This document shows positions 1 to 5,560 of a stretch of DNA of 8,610 nt, in pieces (within the stretch, counting starts at the first letter, position 1; each line of letters begins with the position of its first letter). The notes under the pieces are model-generated. The model did no database searches. It was not told the origin of the DNA and saw nothing but the letters and a program-made list of their open reading frames with translations. The stretch spans positions 1-8,610 of the forward strand of contig PXAU01000112.1 of assembly GCA_003567075.1 (NCBI GenBank), given 5' to 3'. A program made the translations under genes and the position numbers. This stretch comes from Trueperaceae bacterium. Lineage in GTDB: Bacteria > Deinococcota > Deinococci > Deinococcales > Trueperaceae.

Positions 1-917
1 GCCATCAGGATGACCGACACGGCCAGACCGGCCTCCTTCAACAGGCGCACGAAGGCGCTCGCCTCGTCGGCGCTGCCCGGCTTGTTCAGGTAGGCGAGCA
101 GCGGATCGTGCCCCGTCTCGATCCCGATGGCGACGCGCTCGAGGCCCGAATCGCGCAGTTCACGCCAGGCACCCAAGGGCTTGCGCTCGCCGCTGAAGAC
201 GTCGACGAAGCCCGCCAGCGGCCGCTTCGGAAACGCCTCGCGGGCCGCGGCGAACACGGGACGCAGGCGCTCGTTGCTCAACACGAGGGCGTTGCCGTCG
301 GCCAGGAACACGCTGCGGCGCCCCGCCACCGCCCGCCCCAGCAGCCGCTGCACCGCCCGCAGGTGCGCCTCGAAGGCGGGTAGCGGCCGCACCTGGAAGG
401 GACGGTCCTGGTAGAAGGTGCAGTACGTGCAGCGGTTCCAGCTGCAGCCGAAGGTGGCCTGCAGCACGACCGCGCCGTACTGGTCGGGCGGCAGGATGCT
501 GACGGGCGCGTAGGCCTCGGCGAAGCGCCGGCGCTCGGCCAGCAGCCCTTCGACCGTCCAACCAGCGATGCGCTCGAGCCGGTCGTGGAAGGCGCCATTC
601 CCAGCCGCGGCGTCGGGTTGGCGCAGGGGCGTGTCGCCCCGCAGTGCAGAACGCGCGTCGGCGGCCACGTTCAACGCCAGGTCGAACAGCGCCCTCGCTC
701 TAGGCGCCTCGACGTGCCAGCGACGGCGCGTGCCGGCCTCGCTGCGCCGTCCGTAGAGTCCCGAGGCCAGCGAGCGCTTGTACGTGTCGCCGTCGGCGAA
801 GACGCTCGTCGGGCGCCCCTCGAGATCGTAGGCGACCACCACGTCACGCGCCGGACTGAGCGTGAGCGCGGCCTCGTGGACGGCCACCAGCCAGCCGGTT
901 CGTTCGCTCGCGCCCAT
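1..917 (-). CDS. Radical SAM protein, CX4CX2C type (N-terminal 305 codons, cut by left edge)
   Basis: Seen: an open frame from ATG at 917 runs off the left edge without a stop. The [4Fe-4S]-binding motif is at residues 158-166 (GCSWNRCTYCTFY, cysteines 158, 163, 166), with the CX4CX2C spacing of one radical SAM subgroup instead of the usual CX3CX2C. Further radical SAM core features are FLADGNALV (204-212) and GIETGHDPLLAYLNKPG (265-281), typical of the SAM-binding barrel strands. The first 150 residues are a subgroup-specific region with YDLEGRPTSVFADGDTYKR (30-48). Known: such enzymes cleave SAM to a 5'-deoxyadenosyl radical in the cytoplasm; the substrate of this subgroup is not something I can name. 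The start is chosen because the family-like N-terminus begins just after it; no ribosome-binding site precedes it. It is separated from the GH26 gene by a terminator-like hairpin, so a functional link to that gene is not implied. Confidence 0.85.
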   Translation of the reverse strand, partial: MGASERTGWLVAVHEAALTLSPARDVVVAYDLEGRPTSVFADGDTYKRSLASGLYGRRSEAGTRRRWHVEAPRARALFDLALNVAADARSALRGDTPLRQPDAAAGNGAFHDRLERIAGWTVEGLLAERRRFAEAYAPVSILPPDQYGAVVLQATFGCSWNRCTYCTFYQDRPFQVRPLPAFEAHLRAVQRLLGRAVAGRRSVFLADGNALVLSNERLRPVFAAAREAFPKRPLAGFVDVFSGERKPLGAWRELRDSGLERVAIGIETGHDPLLAYLNKPGSADEASAFVRLLKEAGLAVSVILM

Positions 918-923
918 GCCGGC

Positions 924-929
924 ACGATA
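924..929 (-). promoter_or_regulatory. Possible -10 element of a leaderless promoter
   Basis: On the minus strand TATCGT lies 6 bases before the ATG of the radical SAM gene, and no Shine-Dalgarno sequence is present. A TANNNT hexamer a few bases before the start codon is the usual sign of leaderless transcripts in Deinococcota and other high-GC bacteria. I see no good -35 box at 16-18 bases. The hexamer lies inside a small inverted repeat (918-922 with 930-934). The call is weak. Confidence 0.25.
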
Positions 930-1020
930 CCGGCACGGCGGCGCGGCTTCTGGCGTGAACGCTACGCCATCAGCATCGGCCGAAGCGCGCCTCGGCTGCG
1001 CACCCGCGTCGATGCGCGCT

Positions 1021-1041
1021 AGCGACGATCGGCTCGTCGCT
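1021..1041 (-). terminator. Hairpin at the end of the GH26-like gene
   Basis: Positions 1021-1028 (AGCGACGA) pair perfectly with 1034-1041 (TCGTCGCT), an 8-bp stem with a 5-base loop, overlapping the last base of the stop codon at 1041-1043. There is no T-tract afterwards, so this is a terminator only in the loose sense used for very GC-rich genomes. Its place exactly at the gene end supports the call. Confidence 0.5.
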
Positions 1042-2051
1042 CAGCGCGCCGTGAGCGCGTCGGCGCCGGGCGCCAGCGCCGCGCGGAAAGCGTCGACCAC
1101 CTCGGCCGACGAGGTGATGCGCCAGTCCGCCTCCTTGTCCTCGTCGAACCAGACGATCGCCTCGAGCCGAGGGAAGGCGTCGCTGAGGAACATGTCGCGC
1201 ACCCAAGCGGCCTTGTCGCCGCCCTCGTCGCTACTGGCGATCTCGGCCAACCAGACGTGCTGCGGGCCAAGCGCCGCGAGTCGCTCGTACCCGCGTTCGA
1301 AGACCTGCTCGAAGGAGCGCCAACCGATGGAGGGGCGGGTCTCGCCCCAGTTGAAGCCGGACATCGCCAGCACGTCGACCACGTCGTGCCCCGGGTAGTA
1401 GAGCTCCATCCGGTTGGCCTCCACCCGCGGCTCGTCGGTGACGTTGGCACCGAACACCCAGCGCACGTTCTCGGCGCCCTCCTCGGCGAAGATGGCTGCC
1501 ATGCGCCGCCAGGCCTTGCGCAAGGCCTCGGGATCGCCGTTCCAAGGGACCCAGTCACCGTTCATCTCGGGGAAGGGCCGGATGAAGACCGGTACGCTGG
1601 CCGCTGCGACACCCTGCGCCCAACCGCGGACGTAGTCGTCGTATGCGCCATCGGCGATGCCGCGCACGTCTTGACGCATGGGCTGCCAACTGATGAGCGG
1701 CGCGCGCCCACCCGCAGCGACGGCCTCGACCATCGCCGGGTAGAAGGCATTGTCCCAGCTGCTGAACCAGTGGACCACGTCCAGGCGCCGACCGAGCGTC
1801 GCTTCGAGCCGTAGGACCGGCTCCATGCCGCTCCACACGCCGCCGTAGGTGAAGGCGCCGAACAGTCGCACCTCTGGCGCGCTCGCCGCCAGGTCGAGTC
1901 CTCCCTCGCTCGGCGCGGGCCCGCTCACTTGGCCGCTACACGCGCACAGGATCAACGCCATGGCGGCGACCAGCGCGGCTCGCCGTGCGCGCATGCGGTG
2001 TCGAGAGGTTCTCGTCGCGTCGCCCTGCTGGCGGGGCTCCAGGGTCTGCAT
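1041..2051 (-). CDS. GH26-like glycoside hydrolase lipoprotein
   Basis: 336 residues. Seen: an N-terminus with many arginines, then a hydrophobic stretch ALVAAMALILCAC ending in a lipobox-like LCAC with Cys38, so the protein is probably exported and lipid-anchored. The rest reads as one GH26-type (beta/alpha)8 domain. FIRPFPEMNGDWVPW (156-170) carries the probable acid/base Glu162, and VWLAEIASS (266-274) carries the probable nucleophile Glu270; FNWG (233-236) and WFDED (301-305) are further typical segments. Known: GH26 enzymes are retaining beta-mannanases and related beta-glucan hydrolases. Odd: the usual His before the acid/base Glu (FRPFHEMNG) is Pro here, so substrate specificity is uncertain. 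The start at 2051 is chosen because AGGGAG lies 5 bases upstream; ATGs at 2117 and 1994 are in frame but lack such a site. Inferred role: trimming or releasing the polysaccharide made by the upstream synthase. Confidence 0.85.
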   Translation of the reverse strand: MQTLEPRQQGDATRTSRHRMRARRAALVAAMALILCACSGQVSGPAPSEGGLDLAASAPEVRLFGAFTYGGVWSGMEPVLRLEATLGRRLDVVHWFSSWDNAFYPAMVEAVAAGGRAPLISWQPMRQDVRGIADGAYDDYVRGWAQGVAAASVPVFIRPFPEMNGDWVPWNGDPEALRKAWRRMAAIFAEEGAENVRWVFGANVTDEPRVEANRMELYYPGHDVVDVLAMSGFNWGETRPSIGWRSFEQVFERGYERLAALGPQHVWLAEIASSDEGGDKAAWVRDMFLSDAFPRLEAIVWFDEDKEADWRITSSAEVVDAFRAALAPGADALTAR

Positions 2052-2056
2052 CGCTG

Positions 2057-2062
2057 CTCCCT
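2057..2062 (-). promoter_or_regulatory. Ribosome-binding site deciding the GH26-like start
   Basis: AGGGAG on the minus strand, 5 bases before ATG 2051. It is the only good Shine-Dalgarno match among the three possible in-frame ATGs and gives an unusually long, arginine-rich n-region (about 24 residues) for the signal peptide. Confidence 0.6.
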
Positions 2063-2084
2063 GGGCGCTCGTCCGGCACGTGTA

Positions 2085-2113
2085 CCGCGCGCTCGCGCGG
2101 ACGTTGCTCGTCC
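2085..2113 (-). other. Two overlapping hairpins in the GH26-like leader
   Basis: CCGCGC (2085-2090) pairs with GCGCGG (2095-2100) around a 4-base loop, and GGACG (2099-2103) pairs with CGTCC (2109-2113) around a 5-base loop. They share positions 2099-2100, so both cannot be fully formed together. They lie between structured copy A and the ribosome-binding site, where an expression platform would sit. The function is inference. Confidence 0.4.
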
Positions 2114-2120
2114 CCATCCA

Positions 2121-2209
2121 TGGCCGGTTGCGCTACTCGCTCCACCTGCCCCAAGCGCCCAAATGAAGGGCAGGCTTCATCGCGTCCATCGACCCGGCCA
2201 GCGGCCGGG
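2121..2209 (-). ncRNA. Structured element copy A (candidate cis-regulatory RNA)
   Basis: Read on the minus strand, 5' to 3': a 7-bp hairpin (2209-2203 with 2199-2193, CCCGGCC/GGCCGGG, 3-base loop); the linker TGGACGC-NN-TGAA; a second hairpin of 9 pairs (2175-2167 with 2152-2144, two of them G-U); then an invariant block (2146-2121) containing GAGTAGCGCAACCGGCC. The 68 bases at 2121-2188 match copy B at 55 positions, including a 26-base perfect block and a 9-base perfect loop segment. The loop GCGCT (2158-2154) can pair with AGCGC (2134-2130), a possible pseudoknot. The copy ends about 70 bases before the GH26-like start. No known riboswitch class is recognised. An interspersed DNA repeat is the main alternative. 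Confidence 0.55.
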
Positions 2210-2210
2210 A

Positions 2211-2254
2211 GCCCGAACCGTTCGGGCAGCACGGGAGCGGCACCCATGCGGGTG
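2211..2254 (-). other. Two strong hairpins between the tandem copies
   Basis: CACCC (2241-2245) pairs with GGGTG (2250-2254) around 4 bases. GCCCGAA (2211-2217) pairs perfectly with TTCGGGC (2221-2227) around 3 bases. The second hairpin is one base from the first hairpin of copy A. They could be a terminator-like expression platform for copy B, or further folding of the same leader. There is no T-tract. Confidence 0.4.
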
Positions 2255-2304
2255 AACCGCTCGAGGCGCTTCGCACTGGCTGAGGATGAGGGGACGACTC
2301 ACCT

Positions 2305-2391
2305 TGGCCGGTTGCGCTACTCGCTCCACCCGACTCAAGCGCCCAGATACGAGCCGGGTTTCACAGCGTCCAAGCACGGGGATGCCCCGTG
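2305..2391 (-). ncRNA. Structured element copy B (candidate cis-regulatory RNA)
   Basis: Same order of parts as copy A, 184 bases away. First hairpin: CACGGGG/CCCCGTG (2391-2385 with 2381-2375, 3-base loop), different in sequence from copy A yet perfectly paired. Linker: TGGACGC-NN-TGAA. Second hairpin: 9 pairs (2359-2351 with 2336-2328, one G-U). Then come the invariant loop (2345-2337) and the invariant block (2330-2305). It lies about 60 bases after the stop of the glycosyltransferase gene, so its first hairpin could also serve as that gene's terminator. Confidence 0.55.
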
Positions 2392-2451
2392 GCAGCAGTC
2401 TAGCCCATGCTCACGATGCCCTCATGTGGGGTCTTCGACACATGGTGCGCG

Positions 2452-5094
2452 TCAGCGCGAGGCGAGCGCGTCGTCAACCGCGTCGCGCGGTTCTACGCCG
2501 GCCTCCAGCCGTTCGCCGTACAGCTGCTCGAGCACGGTGTTGTACAGCGCTGCGTCATCGATGCCGAGATCCTCGACCAGCGCGCCCGTGCGACGGTAGG
2601 CGGTCGCCAGATCGATCTCGGAAAGCTCGTCGGCCAGCGCCAGGAGCGCCCGCTCCGGCGCTGCCACCGAGGCTGGGTCGAGCCTGTACGCAGCGACCGT
2701 GTCGGCGATCGCGTCGACCAGCGGCCGCAGCGCGCTGAACGCCGCGACCAAGGGGGTGTGGCGCTCGCTCACGCGGCCGCGCACCACGCCCGTCAAGGGG
2801 TTGATGTAGCGGGCGTACGCCACACCGTCATCCTCACCACCGGGCTGCGCGCGCGCCCAGGCCAGCTTGGCCGCACCCGCGCAGATCGAGAAGTCCGGAT
2901 CGTAGAGATTGAAGGGTCCGCGCAAGAGGTAGGGGTTGGCGAAGGGCGAGGTGGGATCGTCCGAGATGGCGGCCAGCAGCATCAAGGCATCGTCCGTGAT
3001 CTGGGCGAGGCCCACGTCGTTAGTCTGGCCCACCGCCAGCGGATGCAAGTCGGACTCGTTGATGAGCATCTGCAACAGCAGCCTGGCATCGACGTCGTAG
3101 ACGCTGGCGGCGTCCTCGAGGTAGGGCAGCAGCGGCACGATGCGCGCCAGCATCAGCCGAGCCCACGGTCCCATGGGCTCGTAGCGCGAGGCGTCGCCCT
3201 CGAGCCGGCGACCCCCGCCGGGTACGACCAGCAGGTCGCGCGGGCAGTAGCGCGAGCCGAGCGCCACCGATGCTTCGTCGGACGCGTCCAGAAGAGCCAC
3301 CAGCTCTTCGAGCGGCGGCACGCCGCGTCGCAGTTCGCCGGCCACCGCGGCGCTCTCGCGCCCACGCAGGCCCTCGCCCCAACCCGCCGTCGCAGCCGGC
3401 ACGATCGGCAACCGCAGGTAGCGCTCGGCGTCGAAGCGTGGACCGCGTTGGGTGAGCTCCCAGGCTTCCCGGTACTCCGGCAGCGCAGCCGACGCCAGGA
3501 GCGCCACGCCCGTGAAGAGGCTGAATCCCCCCAAGAAGACGACCAGCGCCACGCCAGCGGTACGGGCGTGCGCTCCACCAGCCACCACGGCCGCAGGACG
3601 CTCCCACGTGACCGTGGTGGCGCGCGCACCACGTCGTGCGCGAACGAAGGCCGGCACCGCTCTCGTGGCGGCGCTCACGTACAACAGCGGATTCAGGTAC
3701 TTGAGCACCAGGTAGGCCGGTGCCGAGCGCAGGAGACTGGCAGTCACGCGCCCTATCAGGACAGCACCGCGGCGCCCGCTGGCGCGCTCGAGCTGCACGA
3801 AGCCGAGTCCGCTCAAGACGAGCGTGATGAGCAGATCGAAGGCCACCCAGGCGCCGAGGCCGACCAAGGGCACGCCGACGCCCGGCAACGCCGCGTTCAG
3901 TCCCAACGCCACCGGCAGGAACATCAGCAGCAGCAGGCCGATCAGGTTCTCGGCTTGCGCTGCCACGAACGCGAACCGCACGTTGGGTCGCAGCCCGCCC
4001 CAGGTCTCCGGCACGAAGCCGCGCTTGAGCGCGTTCTCGATACCGCCGCCGGCCCAGCGCTCCACCTGCCGGACGTAACCGCCCAGGTGCGGCGGATCCT
4101 CGGTCTCCATGCTCGCGCCCGACACGAAGCGCGCCTCACCACCGCGGCGGATCACCACCCGATCATGCCGATCCAAGCAGGCACTTGGCCGCGTTGCGAC
4201 GCCATCGACCAGCACCCGGAAGCCGCGCGCCTCGAGCGTGGCGACGTCGCTGCTCCGCTCCACCATGGGCCTGTTCTGCACGCGCAGGGTGAAGTCGTGG
4301 TCCTCGGTGAGCGTGTCGGCCGGCACAGGGAAGGCGTCGCGCCGCGCCGCGAAGCCGCAACCGACCACCGTGTAGAGCCGCGACGCCCCGAAGACGGAGC
4401 CGCGTCCCACGCGCCGCGTCTGCCCGCGCCGCAGCAAGGCCGCGAAGGCGTACTCGGCCGTCCGGGCACGGGAGATGAAGGCCGCGGCGGGCCGACCTGG
4501 CCGCGGCGGGCGTGAGTGCACGGCACCCGACTGCAGCGCCACGTCCTCGATCACCACCCGTCGACCCTCGGCGCCCCGCTCGACCCGCAAGCGGTAGAAG
4601 TGCTCGCGCAAGCGTTCCACGAAATCGGGTGCCAGCACCGTGTCGCCGTCGATGACGAGGATCCGCTCGGCACTCACGTACCCGAGCAGCACGGCGTCGT
4701 TGACGCTGGCGGCCTTACCGGTCGGCTGTGGGTGCGAGAGCACCACCACCGGCGGACCGCCGCGCGGCCGCAACCAGCGCTGCGCACCAGCGCCGGGCAG
4801 CGGCGGCGGCGCCGCTCCACAGGTGTGGTAGCCATGCGCTCGAAGGGTCGCGTCCACGACCTGCAGCGTCGCGTCGCGACCACCATTGACGCTGACCACG
4901 ACCTCGTCGAAGGGGTGCCGCTGTTTGAGCACCGACGCCAGCGCCGCGCTGGCACCGGTCTCCTCCTCGTACATCGGCAGCACCGCCGCCACCCGGTCGG
5001 GACCCACGACCGCGATCCCGTCCTCGCGCAAGCCGCCGAGCGCCGCGTTCAGCATCACGGTAGGCGTCACGAGCACGCCGGTCAACGGTGGCAT
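2452..5094 (-). CDS. Family 2 glycosyltransferase fused to a lytic-transglycosylase-like domain
   Basis: 880 residues. Seen: a GT-A domain starts near AAVLPMYEEE (36-45); the metal-binding DGD is at 149-151 (VIDGDTVLAPDF), TEDHD at 263-267 and QVERW at 343-347. This D, DxD, TED, QxxRW set is that of processive beta-glycan synthases (cellulose, chitin, hyaluronan, PNAG types). Hydrophobic segments follow at about 383-404, 410-433, 448-476 and 513-538, with no membrane segment before the GT domain. The C-terminal 340 residues are predicted outside the membrane and hold an SLT-like core: LLLQMLINESDLHP (catalytic-type Glu680), GLAQIT (695-700) and YINPLTG (763-769). Cys617 and Cys738 could form a disulfide. 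The start at 5094 is chosen for the GGAAAGGA site; an in-frame ATG at 5130 lacks one. Inferred role: polymerising and exporting an exopolysaccharide while opening peptidoglycan, or cleaving the product. The polymer is unknown. Confidence 0.85.
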   Translation of the reverse strand: MPPLTGVLVTPTVMLNAALGGLREDGIAVVGPDRVAAVLPMYEEETGASAALASVLKQRHPFDEVVVSVNGGRDATLQVVDATLRAHGYHTCGAAPPPLPGAGAQRWLRPRGGPPVVVLSHPQPTGKAASVNDAVLLGYVSAERILVIDGDTVLAPDFVERLREHFYRLRVERGAEGRRVVIEDVALQSGAVHSRPPRPGRPAAAFISRARTAEYAFAALLRRGQTRRVGRGSVFGASRLYTVVGCGFAARRDAFPVPADTLTEDHDFTLRVQNRPMVERSSDVATLEARGFRVLVDGVATRPSACLDRHDRVVIRRGGEARFVSGASMETEDPPHLGGYVRQVERWAGGGIENALKRGFVPETWGGLRPNVRFAFVAAQAENLIGLLLLMFLPVALGLNAALPGVGVPLVGLGAWVAFDLLITLVLSGLGFVQLERASGRRGAVLIGRVTASLLRSAPAYLVLKYLNPLLYVSAATRAVPAFVRARRGARATTVTWERPAAVVAGGAHARTAGVALVVFLGGFSLFTGVALLASAALPEYREAWELTQRGPRFDAERYLRLPIVPAATAGWGEGLRGRESAAVAGELRRGVPPLEELVALLDASDEASVALGSRYCPRDLLVVPGGGRRLEGDASRYEPMGPWARLMLARIVPLLPYLEDAASVYDVDARLLLQMLINESDLHPLAVGQTNDVGLAQITDDALMLLAAISDDPTSPFANPYLLRGPFNLYDPDFSICAGAAKLAWARAQPGGEDDGVAYARYINPLTGVVRGRVSERHTPLVAAFSALRPLVDAIADTVAAYRLDPASVAAPERALLALADELSEIDLATAYRRTGALVEDLGIDDAALYNTVLEQLYGERLEAGVEPRDAVDDALASR

Positions 5095-5097
5095 CGA

Positions 5098-5106
5098 ATC
5101 CTTTCC
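5098..5106 (-). promoter_or_regulatory. Ribosome-binding site deciding the glycosyltransferase start
   Basis: GGAAAGGAT on the minus strand, with AAGGA ending 4 bases before ATG 5094. This is the reason for preferring 5094 over the in-frame ATG at 5130, which would add 12 residues. Confidence 0.7.
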
Positions 5107-5330
5107 GAGGGCGCGCCAGTGGCGGCCCAACTCGGTCAGGGTAAACCGCCGGAGCGCGCCGGACAGGCGCCTCGAGCACAGGATCGACCAGCGAAAGGGG
5201 AACGGGGGGGTGTGTGGTCATGGCCACCGACTGGCGCGAGGTCGGCTTCGCCGCTACGCTCCTGACGCTCGGGGCGTCGCCATCGCGCACGTGGCCGTGG
5301 CGCCTGCCGCCGCCAGGATGCGAAACGGCG

Positions 5331-5378
5331 CCGCGCCTCCGGCGCGGGATTCACAGGGCACCCACACCGGAGGCGCGG
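5331..5378 (-). terminator. Inverted repeat with two exclusive folds, possible terminator
   Basis: The 12 bases 5331-5342 (CCGCGCCTCCGG) are the exact reverse complement of 5367-5378, with 24 bases between. The same left arm can instead fold locally: 5331-5337 pairs with 5341-5347 (CCGCGCC/GGCGCGG) around 3 bases. Only one fold can form at a time. It lies 27-74 bases after the second stop (5405-5407) downstream of the lipoprotein gene, which fits a terminator of that operon. There is no clear T-tract, only GTTT shortly after on the minus strand. Confidence 0.4.
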
Positions 5379-5404
5379 AAACCGCCTCGACTGGAGCGAC
5401 AGGC

Positions 5405-5560
5405 TCAGCGCACGTCGTCGATGTCGTCGTCAGCCATGGTCGCCGACTCGAAGGTGTTCTCGGCCGCGAGGTCGTCGACGTCGGGCGTGATGACGGTGTC
5501 GGGGTGCTCCAGCCGGATGCCGGAGCCCGTGCTCTGGCGCACCACGGGGCGCTGCGCGAC
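5405..5560 (-). other. 51-codon in-frame extension beyond the lipoprotein stop
   Basis: After the TGA at 5563-5561 the same frame stays open for 51 codons to a second TGA (5407-5405). All but one codon (GCT at the end region) end in G or C, as in true genes here. The translation is plausible protein, with GSGIRLEHPDTVITPDVDD followed by an acidic tail ending MADDDIDDVR. It could be a former C-terminus cut off by a nonsense mutation or sequencing error, a readthrough product, or a 46-residue ORF starting at GTG 5545. No Shine-Dalgarno sequence precedes that GTG, which argues against a free-standing gene. Confidence 0.4.

Larger units (their letters stand above)
2052..2451. other. Gene-free gap holding the tandem element
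   Basis: 400 bases between the glycosyltransferase stop and the GH26-like start. I find no protein gene I can support. The gap holds the two structured copies, at least four other short perfect stem-loops and the ribosome-binding site of the next gene. I see no convincing -35/-10 pair, so whether the GH26-like gene has its own promoter or is read through from upstream is open. Confidence 0.6.
5095..5404. other. Gap between the surface-protein operon and the glycosyltransferase
   Basis: About 310 bases. Open frames here lack a ribosome-binding site and coding-like character, so I list no gene. It holds the 5331-5378 inverted repeat, a run of seven G (plus strand, near 5204-5210), and, near the glycosyltransferase, the leader with its ribosome-binding site. 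A promoter for the glycosyltransferase is expected between about 5120 and 5320, but I cannot pick one with confidence. Confidence 0.5.

Noticed and set aside
2052..2117. Upstream start of the GH26-like gene at 2117
   Set aside because: It would add 22 residues before an already long n-region, has no ribosome-binding site, and lies in the structured leader; AGGGAG before 2051 is better.
2121..2391. Identification as a c-di-GMP (GEMM-I) riboswitch
   Set aside because: The order GGACGC, AA-N-CC, hairpin, GTAGCG-ACCG-GG recalls GEMM-I, and an exopolysaccharide context would fit. But the 5' strand with GCAAACC is missing and hairpin 1 has a 3-base loop instead of a GNRA tetraloop, so the match is too poor to claim.
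2121..2391. CRISPR array
   Set aside because: Only two imperfect copies, 184 bases apart, with variation in the repeat itself and internal stems; no regular spacers.
2407..4515. 702-codon open frame on the plus strand
   Set aside because: It lies antisense to the glycosyltransferase fusion, which has clear motifs and a ribosome-binding site. The plus-strand product is low-complexity, rich in Arg, His and Gln, a typical mirror frame in GC-rich DNA.
5136..5354. 72-codon minus-strand open frame in the gap
   Set aside because: Arg/Ala-rich, no ribosome-binding site, overlaps the inverted repeat; nothing supports it as a gene.
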